Below are positions 25,354-33,462 of a stretch of DNA of 50,271 bases, in pieces; positions within the stretch are counted from its first letter, which is position 1; every line of letters begins with the position of its first letter. The DNA is from Bacteroidia bacterium (GTDB lineage: Bacteria > Bacteroidota > Bacteroidia > UKL13-3): assembly GCA_020049855.1 (NCBI GenBank), contig JAGVLJ010000024.1:1-50271 (forward strand), given 5' to 3'. The position numbers were made by a program, and so were the translations under genes. The notes under the pieces were generated by a model, which saw only the letters and a program-made list of their open reading frames with translations, made no database searches and was not told where the DNA came from.

Positions 25354-26265
25354 TTATACTGCGAGTAAAATTTTCCAGGCTTCAGGCACTTTACCCTCAT
25401 CAAGGTATTTTTTGGCAAGAATATGGGCTCGTTGCTCAATTAATTCATTCGGTATTTGTTCTCTGAGCAACGAGGCTAGTTCAATGTTTATTTTTTTATA
25501 TATTTCAACATCATCCTGATCGGGCAATACCTCAACATTACCCAATTGTCCCAGATTATTTCCTGTTAAATAATGGCTATAACGTATCCGTTCTGGTATT
25601 TGGTCAACACCCATCCCTTTTGTTCGTAAGGGTTTTTCTACTTCAAACAAGGCAGGCCCTGAAGCACGGCAATACCAATCGCCACCTAAACGAGCCACCA
25701 GATCAATTTTATGCTGATTAATATGTCCTCGTTCATCCAATATGCTTTCGTTAATATGGAGACGCAACAGCTCGCAAATAATCAGGTTCCCGGCTCCGGG
25801 GGTATGCCCAAGTTCAATAATCTGTTTCACCTTACATTCCATTTGCACCGGAGATTCTTTAACCCGATATGGCTTTATCAATTCTGATGGCACGGGGGTG
25901 AGTCCGGCCTTTTCAAATTCGTTAACTCCTTTTTCATACTCGGTACTGCTCAATGAGCATTGTTGCACTAAATCATAGTTAACTACGTTAATCACTACCT
26001 CTGCCACTTCATATACATTCTCAAGTGTATGTTTAATGGTATTGTCTCGTACCCTGCGAGCAGGGGAAAAAACAAAAACAGGAGGGTTGGTGCTTACCAT
26101 ATTGAAAAAACTAAATGGGCTCAGGTTGGGAATCCCATTTTTATCAATGGTACTGGCAAAACAAATGGGTCGCGGAGCAATGGCCGTTTGCAGCAATAGT
26201 TGTAATTCGGCAACAGGAACTTCTTTGGGGTCAATGCTTCTTACTAATGTGTTTGGAGTCTCCAT
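25354..26265 (-). CDS. Flavin reductase-like (FMN-binding split-barrel) protein
   Basis: A 303-residue cytoplasmic protein of the flavoredoxin/flavin reductase-like family, which binds FMN and reduces it or uses it for electron transfer. The N-terminal half carries the family layout: LLQTAIAPRPICFASTIDKNG, then NLSPFSFFNMVSTNPPVFVF, then DNTIKHTLENVYEVAEVVIN. The last ~90 residues are an extra helical tail not needed for flavin binding. No reductase partner gene is adjacent. It is followed, in transcription order, by the shared terminator and preceded by tyrS with a 12-bp gap, so it may be in one unit with tyrS. Confidence 0.85.
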   Translation of the reverse strand: METPNTLVRSIDPKEVPVAELQLLLQTAIAPRPICFASTIDKNGIPNLSPFSFFNMVSTNPPVFVFSPARRVRDNTIKHTLENVYEVAEVVINVVNYDLVQQCSLSSTEYEKGVNEFEKAGLTPVPSELIKPYRVKESPVQMECKVKQIIELGHTPGAGNLIICELLRLHINESILDERGHINQHKIDLVARLGGDWYCRASGPALFEVEKPLRTKGMGVDQIPERIRYSHYLTGNNLGQLGNVEVLPDQDDVEIYKKINIELASLLREQIPNELIEQRAHILAKKYLDEGKVPEAWKILLAV

Positions 26266-26277
26266 AGGTATAGAATA

Positions 26278-27570
26278 TTATGATGCAGTAATCAGGAAAT
26301 AATTTTTTTTTCCTTTTTGTACAAGAAGGTATTTGCCCTGTATTAGCTGAGACGATTTTATATTCAAGTCAGTATCTTCTACCTTGAATTTATTAATGCT
26401 TACTCCGCCTCCCTGAATCATTTTCCGAGCCTCACCTTTAGATGAAAACACCTTTGTTCTTTCGGCAAGCAGGTCAATAACCGGAATGCCAGCCTCCATA
26501 GCCGACAATGATATATTAAATTGGGGTAACCCTTCAAATATTTCCAACAAGGTTGAATCATTAACAGCTTTTAATGATTCGGTAGTGGCATTGCCAAATA
26601 ATATATGTGAGGCTTCAACGGCTATTTTGTATTCGTGTTCCCCATGAACACGAATGGTAATCTCGGCCGCTAAAGATTTTTGCATGGTACGAAGGTGTGG
26701 AGCTATATCCTGCTCAGTTTCTATGGCTTCTATTTCTTCTTTCGATTTTAAGGAAAAAATACGCATATAAGTCTTTATATCGGCATCACTGGCATTGAGC
26801 CAAAACTGGTAGAATTTATACGGGGAGGTTTTTTTAGGGTCAAGCCATATATTGCCGTTTTCGGTTTTTCCGAATTTTGTTCCGTCAGCCTTTTTAATAA
26901 GTGGGGTGGTGAGTGCAAAGGCATCTTCACTGCTACTTTTTCGTCTAAGCAACTCGGTGCCGGTAACAATATTTCCCCATTGGTCACTTCCGCCCATTTG
27001 CAGCCTCACCCCATAGTGGTGATAAAGGTAATAAAAATCGTATCCCTGTACCAGTTGGTAGCTGAATTCGGTAAACGACATTCCGTTATCAAGCCTGTTT
27101 TTTACCGAATCTTTGGCGAGCATGTAGTTAATGGAAATATGCTTACCAACCTCCCTTATAAAGTCCAGAAATTTAAATTCTTTAAACCAGTCATAATTAT
27201 TTACAATAAGTGCAGCGTTTTCCCCACAGGTAAAATCCAGAAATTTTTCAAGTTGTTTTTTCTGAGACTGGAGGTTATGCTGAAGCAACTCTTCGGAAAG
27301 GAGGTTTCGTTCAATACTCTTGCCCGATGGGTCGCCCACCATTCCTGTAGCACCTCCTACCAAGGCTACTGGCTTATGTCCGGCCAGTTGAAAGCGAAGA
27401 AGGGTCATTATCTGAACAAGGTTTCCTACGCCCAGCGAATCGGACGTAGGGTCAAATCCTATATAGCCCGTACACATACCTTTATTAAGCATCTCTTCAG
27501 TGCCGGGTATCATATCGTGGAGCATCCCCCTCCAGCGTAATTCTTCTATGAAATTTTTCACCTTACTCAT
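26278..27570 (-). CDS. tyrS: Tyrosine--tRNA ligase with atypical HIGH motif
   Basis: Class I synthetase charging tRNA-Tyr (430 residues). The tyrosine-binding region [19 protein letters not shown] contains the KMSKS equivalent KFGKT, and the C-terminal S4-like RNA-binding domain ([20 protein letters not shown]) is intact. In the usual HIGH position the sequence reads SLGVGN, with Gly in place of the first His; the codons (GGC GTA GGA AAC) are unambiguous. A longer frame back to 27735 is rejected: the ATG at 27570 matches the family N-terminus ([15 protein letters not shown]) and lies 7 nt after an exact -7 box. Confidence 0.95.
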   Translation of the reverse strand: MSKVKNFIEELRWRGMLHDMIPGTEEMLNKGMCTGYIGFDPTSDSLGVGNLVQIMTLLRFQLAGHKPVALVGGATGMVGDPSGKSIERNLLSEELLQHNLQSQKKQLEKFLDFTCGENAALIVNNYDWFKEFKFLDFIREVGKHISINYMLAKDSVKNRLDNGMSFTEFSYQLVQGYDFYYLYHHYGVRLQMGGSDQWGNIVTGTELLRRKSSSEDAFALTTPLIKKADGTKFGKTENGNIWLDPKKTSPYKFYQFWLNASDADIKTYMRIFSLKSKEEIEAIETEQDIAPHLRTMQKSLAAEITIRVHGEHEYKIAVEASHILFGNATTESLKAVNDSTLLEIFEGLPQFNISLSAMEAGIPVIDLLAERTKVFSSKGEARKMIQGGGVSINKFKVEDTDLNIKSSQLIQGKYLLVQKGKKNYFLITAS

Positions 27571-27577
27571 TACAGGG

Positions 27578-27585
27578 CAAAGATA
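27578..27585 (-). promoter_or_regulatory. -7 box of tyrS
   Basis: An exact TATCTTTG on the minus strand ends 7 nt before the tyrS ATG, implying a nearly leaderless mRNA. It fixes the start at 27570. Confidence 0.65.
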
Positions 27586-28646
27586 GGTTATTAACCTAAA
27601 CGCGATGAAATAGGAAGTGCACAATATTTCCGGTGTCTGTTTCTCAGCAACTATATAATTTAAGGGAATGGAAAAATTACCGCCTATTCGTTCTTCTCTA
27701 AATCCCGAAACTTGGGACTTACCCGATGCCACCACCTTATTACAGGTAACCTATCATCCCTGAAGTATACATTTAATATCATTATTTTCAGTAATGGAGT
27801 AAAATTTTACCCGTTTTTTAATAGGATTCCAACGGGTTTTGGCAAATGAATCCCTGCTTATTTTGGACTTGGGATTGGGAAATTTAGATACTCCGTATTT
27901 ATCCTTTACTCTGGGCAATCATAGCGGTAATGTAGTTGTATTGGGGAAAAACGGGGGATTAGGCTATATACCCACTATACTCCCTAATACAAGTTCGGTA
28001 ATAAGGTAAAATGGGCGGGTTTAATTTTATTCATGTTACCTGGCCATAGGGTTAAAAGTAACATGTTTTTCCCATATGAGGATTGGGCTTTACTATTATA
28101 CATATTTAGGTAAGGCATCCATTTTTCATTGTGAATTCTACCTTTACTACTCGGGGGATCGGTCTGTTTAAGCCGAATTTTCATTGCAGAAATAGAATCT
28201 TAACAGGATTTTCCATGTAGATAACTGGTGTTTTTAGAGCGAAAAGCGGCCACAAACGCAAAAAAAACTTTTTTAACGACCCGTTTGCGGATGCCCTCCA
28301 ATGGAAATTTTATCAATTGCAGCGATTTTACCAACGAAAAAAATACGCTTATAAAATGAAGTGAAATTTCTTTTAGGAGGCTACTCCATTTATTTTTATT
28401 GACTTGTTGAAACTATTGAAAACACAGGCTACTTCAATGATCTAGTAGTTTGCCTAAGTTTACTTTTTGTAGATATTTATCAATGAAAAACAGTGGCAAA
28501 AATATCTTTAAGCTGTGAAAACAGCCTTAATTAAACCTATTCTCATTGGATATTACAATAGGTGGGTGTACGATTTTAATAACATTTATTTTAAGAATTG
28601 TGGAAACTGTTTTGTTGCAACTGCTATGAAATATGCAATGAAGATG
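27586..28646. other. Gene-poor region of about 1.06 kb
   Basis: No intact gene recognised. Protein-like open stretches of 30-66 codons exist in unrelated frames: one from 27669 (starting [20 protein letters not shown]) and another open for ~66 codons ending near 28010 (containing LLILDLGLGNLDTPYLSF, faintly FG-GAP-like). These may be remnants of decayed genes. An 8-bp inverted repeat (CATGTTAC at 28032, GTAACATG at 28058) is also seen, with a T run after it. Confidence 0.5.
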
Positions 28647-28654
28647 TATTTTTG
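28647..28654 (+). promoter_or_regulatory. -7 box of the SWIB gene
   Basis: An exact TATTTTTG ends 33 nt before the ATG. TTG motifs lie farther upstream, at 28612-28617, beyond the usual spacing. Confidence 0.45.
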
Positions 28655-28687
28655 ACTATCAGATCAACTGAATAAAAGTTTAAACCC

Positions 28688-29086
28688 ATGGCAAAAAAAG
28701 TAGTAAAAGCAAAAAAAGCTGCTAAAAAAGCAGCTCCAAAAAAAGCTGCTAAAAAAGCGGCTCCAAAAAAAGCTGCTAAAAAAGCGGCTCCAAAAAAAGC
28801 TGCTAAAAAAGCGGCTCCAAAAAAGAAAACTGCAAGAAAACCAAACGCAGCTTTCATGGCTCCATTAACTCCAAGCGCAACGCTTGCTGATGTAATAGGA
28901 ACTAAAGCCCTTCCAAGAACTGAGATCGTTAAACAAATCTGGAACTACATTAAGAAGAACGGTCTTCAGGACAAGAAGAACAGAAGAATGATTAATGCTG
29001 ATGCAAAACTGAAACTTCTTTTCGGTGGCAAAGGGCAAATCTCTATGTTCGAACTCGCAAAGATTGTTTCTAAGCATGTAAAGTAA
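28688..29086 (+). CDS. SWIB-domain protein with histone-H1-like lysine/alanine tail
   Basis: A 132-residue basic DNA-binding protein. Residues 1-57 are a low-complexity tail of repeated AAKKAAPKK units (four near-identical 27-bp copies, 28718-28825), chemically like the tail of eukaryotic histone H1 and of bacterial Hc1/AlgP-type proteins. Residues ~58-132 form a SWIB/MDM2 domain (LADVIGTKALPRTEIVKQIW, NYIKKNGLQDKKNRRMINAD, and FELAKIVSKHVK). SWIB domains in bacteria occur alone or fused to topoisomerase I and are associated with chromatin-like functions; here a nucleoid-architecture role is inferred. The gene has its own promoter box and a strong terminator. Confidence 0.88.
   Translation: MAKKVVKAKKAAKKAAPKKAAKKAAPKKAAKKAAPKKAAKKAAPKKKTARKPNAAFMAPLTPSATLADVIGTKALPRTEIVKQIWNYIKKNGLQDKKNRRMINADAKLKLLFGGKGQISMFELAKIVSKHVK
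28718..28825 (+). repeat. Four tandem 27-bp repeats in the SWIB gene
   Basis: Units start at 28718, 28745, 28772 and 28799 with almost identical bases, each encoding AAKKAAPKK. Such perfect tandem repeats in frame are prone to copy-number change by slippage, which would lengthen or shorten the basic tail by 9 residues per step. Confidence 0.9.
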
Positions 29087-29101
29087 GTTAGCATTTCATG
29101 C

Positions 29102-29137
29102 AAATAAAGAAAGGGCAGTAATGCCCTTTCTTTATTT
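29102..29137 (+). terminator. Rho-independent terminator after the SWIB gene
   Basis: A perfect 16-bp stem (AAATAAAGAAAGGGCA with its complement) with a 4-nt loop GTAA and a T-rich end, 15 bp after the stop. The 5' arm is A-rich, so it may work in both directions. Confidence 0.92.
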
Positions 29138-29156
29138 AGCAGTTTACCTAAACGCC

Positions 29157-29164
29157 TATCTTTG
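29157..29164 (+). promoter_or_regulatory. -7 box of the ACP-phosphodiesterase-like gene
   Basis: An exact TATCTTTG ends 8 nt before the ATG at 29173, giving a nearly leaderless mRNA. It begins 19 nt past the preceding terminator. Confidence 0.65.
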
Positions 29165-29172
29165 CCTGATTC

Positions 29173-29847
29173 ATGAATTTTATTGCTCATTATCATTTTA
29201 CTCACAAGCCAGGTAATTCGTATCATAATTTGGGTATCGTGTTGCCCGACCTTATCCGAGGTTTTATCCCTTCTAAACGAATTAAACCGGATGTGCTTTA
29301 TCAGATACTTAGGTCAGAGCAGCACCGTCACTTGAATGAGGGAACAAGGCTGCACTACGCAACTGACAAATATTTCCATAATTCATCCTTTTTTATGAAT
29401 GGCTACGAATTTGTAAAAAGTTCCATCCATAATGCCCAATTTGATAACTCTTTCAGTCGCTTTTTTTTCCTCAATCATATTTTTCTCGAATTAATGCTTG
29501 ATAGATACCTTATTGGTCGCCACACCGCATCTATTGATGGATTTTATCAGTCATTAGCAGAGGTTAAAAATGAAATTTTGGGCAGCTATCTTGATTTAAA
29601 CCATATAAAAACCAAAGAGTTATTTTTTGAAAACTTTCATCAATTCAGAAAAATGCGATATTTGTATCATTATATTGATAATGAAAAGCTGATTTATTCG
29701 TTAAACCGAATAATGATGCGGGTTGGGTTATCCGGGCTTAGCGAGTATAATCAAAAGCAATTATTACCATGTATTGACGAAGTGGAGTTATGGATTGAAG
29801 CGGCTTTCCCGTCTTTGCAGCAGCAACTGAGAGAACATATATTATGA
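29173..29847 (+). CDS. ACP-phosphodiesterase-like protein (DUF479/AcpH type)
   Basis: A 224-residue soluble protein whose layout recalls the AcpH/DUF479 family, which cleaves the phosphopantetheine arm from acyl carrier protein. Matching elements are the N-terminus MNFIAHYHFTHKPGN, the LGIVLPDLIRGFIP turn (normally GNLLGDFVKG), histidines in SEQHRHLNEGTRLHYATDK (HR-x-D-like site, modified) and the FLNHIFLELMLDRYL helix. The match is by pattern only and the catalytic residues are not identical, so the activity is unproven. It overlaps the PorV-like gene by 4 bp and heads that unit. Confidence 0.55.
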   Translation: MNFIAHYHFTHKPGNSYHNLGIVLPDLIRGFIPSKRIKPDVLYQILRSEQHRHLNEGTRLHYATDKYFHNSSFFMNGYEFVKSSIHNAQFDNSFSRFFFLNHIFLELMLDRYLIGRHTASIDGFYQSLAEVKNEILGSYLDLNHIKTKELFFENFHQFRKMRYLYHYIDNEKLIYSLNRIMMRVGLSGLSEYNQKQLLPCIDEVELWIEAAFPSLQQQLREHIL

Positions 29848-30932
29848 TAAAAAGAAATATTTTTGCTTTTGTTTTGTTATTTATTGCTCAACTGGGGTAT
29901 GCCCAAAAATACAGCAATGAGTTTATGAACATAGGGGTAGGGGCAAGAGCCTTTGGGATGGGTGGAGCAGTAATTGCTACCACAAATGATGTAACCTCTG
30001 GGTATTGGAATCCGGCCGGTTTATTACAGATTAAGGATAATATTCAATTATCATTGATGCATGCAGCGTATTTTGCGGGTATTGCGAATTACGATTATGG
30101 GGCAATAGGGTTTAAAAACGGAGATAACAGTGCGATGGGGTTTTCTATTGTTCGTTTTGGAATAGATGATATTCCGAATACGATTGACTTATATAAAAAC
30201 GGACAGATTAATTACAATAATATTAAGAGTTTTTCAGCAGTTGACTACGCCCTTATCGGATCGTATGCACGTAAAATAAAAGTAGAAGGATTAGTATTAG
30301 CGGGGAATGCCAAAATTATCAGGCGAAAGGTTGGAACCTTTGCCAACGCTTGGGGATTCGGACTTGATTTTGGGGCGCAATACACTCGTAGGAATTGGCA
30401 TTTTGGCGCTATGTTGCGCGATGTAACCTCTACCTTTAATGCATGGACTTATTCTTTTACCGATGGTGAAAAACAAGTTCTTCAGGCTACCAGCAACGCC
30501 ATTCCTTCTAATACGTTAGAGGTAACACGTCCACGCATAATACTTGCGGCAGGACGAAAATTTAATGTTTATAAAAAGATATCCTGCCTTGCCGAAACCA
30601 ATTTTAACTTTACTACCGATGGACAGAGAAATGTACTGGTAAGCAGTAAAATCTTCAATATAGACCCAATAGCAGGAGTTGAGTTTGCTTGGGATAATTT
30701 TGTTTATTTAAGAGGGGGTGCCAGTAATTTCCAGTATCAAACCGATATTGATGCGAAACGCAAATTGCGCTTTCAGCCCAGTGTAGGAGTTGGTTTGCGT
30801 TTAAAGCGACTCACAATAGATTACGCGTTTACTACCATTACAGGCCAGTCAGCTGCCCTATATTCCAATGTATTCTCTCTTAAATTAGGGATAAATAAAT
30901 CATCAGTACCTGCTCCCAGCCTAGCACAGTAA
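29844..30932 (+). CDS. PorV/PorQ-family outer-membrane barrel protein
   Basis: A 362-residue exported protein (signal residues 1-20, ending GYAQ). The family signature is clear: GVGARAFGMGGAVIATTNDV followed by YWNPAGLLQIKDN. The rest alternates beta strands, ending in the barrel-type C-terminus (YSNVFSLKLGI). PorV and PorQ proteins are outer-membrane barrels of the type IX secretion system, where PorV shuttles cargo from the translocon to the attachment complex. Several T9SS substrates in this window make that reading plausible, but paralogues outside T9SS exist. It overlaps the upstream gene by 4 bp. Confidence 0.75.
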   Translation: MIKRNIFAFVLLFIAQLGYAQKYSNEFMNIGVGARAFGMGGAVIATTNDVTSGYWNPAGLLQIKDNIQLSLMHAAYFAGIANYDYGAIGFKNGDNSAMGFSIVRFGIDDIPNTIDLYKNGQINYNNIKSFSAVDYALIGSYARKIKVEGLVLAGNAKIIRRKVGTFANAWGFGLDFGAQYTRRNWHFGAMLRDVTSTFNAWTYSFTDGEKQVLQATSNAIPSNTLEVTRPRIILAAGRKFNVYKKISCLAETNFNFTTDGQRNVLVSSKIFNIDPIAGVEFAWDNFVYLRGGASNFQYQTDIDAKRKLRFQPSVGVGLRLKRLTIDYAFTTITGQSAALYSNVFSLKLGINKSSVPAPSLAQ

Positions 30933-30939
30933 TCTTTCG

Positions 30940-30947
30940 TATATTTG
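30940..30947 (+). promoter_or_regulatory. -7 box of metF
   Basis: An exact TATATTTG ends 6 nt before the metF ATG (30954). It contains the TTG that would otherwise extend the gene, ruling out that start. Confidence 0.65.
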
Positions 30948-30953
30948 CCCCGT

Positions 30954-31907
30954 ATGAAGGTTGTTGATATTATCCGAAACAGTAAAGGAACAGAGTTTTC
31001 ATTTGAAATTTTACCCCCCCTTAAAGGTAAGGGTATTAAATCTATTTTTGAAGGAATTGACCCATTGATGGAATTTAATCCACGGTTTATTGATGTAACC
31101 TATCATAGGGAAGAATATGTATTGCGTAAACGTGCGGACGGAGGTTTTGATAAGGTGTCAATCCGCAAGCGTCCGGGCACAGTAGCAATTTGTGCTGCCA
31201 TAATGAATAAATACAAGGTAGAAGCGGTTCCGCACCTTATTTGCGGTGGATTTACCAAGGAAGAAACCGAGAATGCCCTTATTGACTTAAACTTCCTTGG
31301 CATTCAAAATGTATTATTGTTGCGTGGCGACAGTATTAAATCTGAACCCTATTTTGCTCCAGAACCTGATGGCAACCGCAATTCACTTGATCTAATCCAT
31401 CAAGTAGTTAATCTTAATAACGGCATTTACCTTGACGAAGAACCCTCTGGTACAAATGCTACTGATTTTTGTATTGGGGTGGCTGCTTATCCCGAAAAAC
31501 ATTTTGAAGCACCGAATATGCTTTCAGATTTAAATTTTTTGAAGCGTAAGGTAGAATCTGGGGCTAATTACATTGTTACCCAAATGTTTTTTAACAACAG
31601 CAAATTCCTTGAGTTCACCGATCACTGTAAAAAAATGGGAATCACCATTCCAATAATTCCAGGTATAAAACCCATCACCAAAAAAAATCAACTAACAGTA
31701 TTGCCTAAAATTTTTCATATTGATATTCCATTTGAACTATCAGATGCTATTGAGAAGTGTACCGATGACAAAGCGGTTCGTCAGGTAGGAATTGAATGGG
31801 CTATTCAGCAATCAAAAGAGCTTAAAAATGCAGGAGTTCCGGTATTGCACTATTATACCATGGGCTTAAGCGAGGCTACCAAACAAATTGTAACCTCAGT
31901 TTTTTAA
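30954..31907 (+). CDS. metF: Methylenetetrahydrofolate reductase
   Basis: FAD enzyme reducing 5,10-methylene-THF to 5-methyl-THF, the methyl donor for methionine synthesis. The 317 residues show the TIM-barrel signatures: EFSFEILPPLKGKGI, FIDVTYHR (substrate pocket), the FAD-binding LLRGDSIK, and GANYIVTQMFFNNSKFLEF. Length is typical of bacterial MetF. An upstream TTG at 30945 is rejected because it lies inside the promoter box. The stop overlaps the next start by one base (TAATGG), so the two genes are coupled. Confidence 0.95.
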   Translation: MKVVDIIRNSKGTEFSFEILPPLKGKGIKSIFEGIDPLMEFNPRFIDVTYHREEYVLRKRADGGFDKVSIRKRPGTVAICAAIMNKYKVEAVPHLICGGFTKEETENALIDLNFLGIQNVLLLRGDSIKSEPYFAPEPDGNRNSLDLIHQVVNLNNGIYLDEEPSGTNATDFCIGVAAYPEKHFEAPNMLSDLNFLKRKVESGANYIVTQMFFNNSKFLEFTDHCKKMGITIPIIPGIKPITKKNQLTVLPKIFHIDIPFELSDAIEKCTDDKAVRQVGIEWAIQQSKELKNAGVPVLHYYTMGLSEATKQIVTSVF

Positions 31908-33184
31908 TGGAAACAATTGTATTCAAACTGAAACAATTTTTGCTCCTTCTTTTCAGTATATCATGGGTTGGTTTAAAGGCCAATTATGTTTTTATTCCTA
32001 TGGATGAGAGCCAGAGGAATCATCTAAAATCATATGGTGTGGCTTATTGGGTGCTGGGTAAAAATGCCGAGGTTGAATGGCTACTTAATTACCAGGGAGG
32101 AAGTTTTGCCTTTATTTATACACCGACTTTTGAAAAAGAATGTTTGGTTAGGGGCATTACTTATCAGATAATAAGCGATGGTAAAATGCAAAGCATTCGA
32201 AATGAAATTGCGCTTCCGGAAATAAATATGGAGGTGGTAAAACTGCAAAAGGCCCCTAAAATTGCGGTATACTCGCCTAAAACAAAGCAACCCTGGGACG
32301 ATGCTGTTACCCTGGTGTTAACCTATGCCGAAATTCCATACGAAGTGGTTTTTGATGATGAAGTACTTAGCGGTAAACTACCCACCTATGATTGGCTTCA
32401 TTTACACCACGAAGACTTTACAGGGCAATATGGAAAATTTTGGAGTGCTTTTCAAAATGCATCGTGGTATAAATCCGAAGTAAGAGAATTGGAAAGTATG
32501 GCAGCCAAATATGGTTTTACCAAAGTGTCGGAAATGAAACTGGCCGTTGCAAAAAAAATTAAAGAATTCACTATGGGTGGAGGATTTTTATTTGCCATGT
32601 GCTCAGCTACCGACACCTATGACATTGCGCTGGCAGCCGATGGAACTGATATTTGCGATGTACCTTTTGATAATGACCCCCCCGACCCCAATGCTCTGAG
32701 TAAACTTAACTACGAGAATTGTTTTGCTTTTAAAAATTTTGCTATTACTACCAACCCTTACGAATACGAACACTCTAATATTGATATGACTTACCAGCGA
32801 GGACTGGTAGGTGAGGAGAACGATATGTTTGTACTGTTTGATTTTTCGGCCAAGTGGGATGTGATACCTACCATGTTGTGTCAGGATCATACCCGAGTTG
32901 TAAAAGGATTTATGGGGCAAACTACCTCCTTCAATAAAAAGACCATTAAAAGTGAAGTTCTCATTATGGGCGAGAACAAAGGATTAGCAGAAGCCAGATA
33001 TATTCATGGGAGCTATGGCAAGGGCACCTGGACATTTTTTGGTGGACATGACCCTGAGGATTACGAACACCGTGTGGGTGAACCACCTACCGATTTGGCA
33101 CTTCATCCAAACTCTCCGGGGTATCGGTTAATCCTTAATAATATACTTTTTCCTTCAGCGAAAAAGAAAAAGTTAAAAACCTAA
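31907..33184 (+). CDS. Exported glutamine-amidotransferase-like hypothetical protein
   Basis: A 425-residue protein with an N-terminal signal sequence (residues ~8-25, ending GLKA). It belongs to a Bacteroidota-conserved group often labelled 'asparagine synthetase B' in databases, a name not supported by the domains I can see. The central part has a class I glutamine-amidotransferase-like fold (KIAVYSPKTKQPWDDAVTLV, FDDEVLSGKLPTYDWLHLHH) with a cysteine in the nucleophile-elbow position (GGFLFAMCSATDTYD) and a His-containing C-terminal turn (GTWTFFGGHDPEDY). Periplasmic location and unknown chemistry are the best statement. It is coupled to metF by a one-base overlap. Confidence 0.7.
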   Translation: METIVFKLKQFLLLLFSISWVGLKANYVFIPMDESQRNHLKSYGVAYWVLGKNAEVEWLLNYQGGSFAFIYTPTFEKECLVRGITYQIISDGKMQSIRNEIALPEINMEVVKLQKAPKIAVYSPKTKQPWDDAVTLVLTYAEIPYEVVFDDEVLSGKLPTYDWLHLHHEDFTGQYGKFWSAFQNASWYKSEVRELESMAAKYGFTKVSEMKLAVAKKIKEFTMGGGFLFAMCSATDTYDIALAADGTDICDVPFDNDPPDPNALSKLNYENCFAFKNFAITTNPYEYEHSNIDMTYQRGLVGEENDMFVLFDFSAKWDVIPTMLCQDHTRVVKGFMGQTTSFNKKTIKSEVLIMGENKGLAEARYIHGSYGKGTWTFFGGHDPEDYEHRVGEPPTDLALHPNSPGYRLILNNILFPSAKKKKLKT

Positions 33185-33462
33185 GGGGGGGGTGTAATGA
33201 ATGCCGCCCGTTTTAGTTCCCATTTACGAGCCGATTCAAGCATACCCATAATCTGTATGGATCTTTCTGTGCTTTTTACGCATCCCAGGTGTTAAGTATT
33301 GATGGAAAATATGTAGAAACGTAGCCATATAACCCCTCGATAGCTAAAATATTTGTGCATCGGTTGTTTGTATTAGAAACACCACAAGTACTTATCAATG
33401 TTAAATGCAATAAGGGAATAACTTTTGCTCATTTTTTGCAATGATAGGATTATATGTTAAAT

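Noticed and set aside
27571-27735. 55-codon N-terminal extension of tyrS
   Set aside because: It has no similarity to TyrRS, crosses the exact promoter box, and the ATG at 27570 matches the usual N-terminus.
27984-28184. 66-codon minus-strand ORF
   Set aside because: No recognisable motif, no promoter and atypical composition; probably chance in a gene-poor region.
28624-28857. Minus-strand Ala/Phe-rich ORF
   Set aside because: It is the mirror image of the lysine/alanine repeats of the SWIB gene.
30945-30953. Upstream TTG as metF start
   Set aside because: The TTG lies inside an exact TATATTTG promoter box; the ATG at 30954 fits the family N-terminus.
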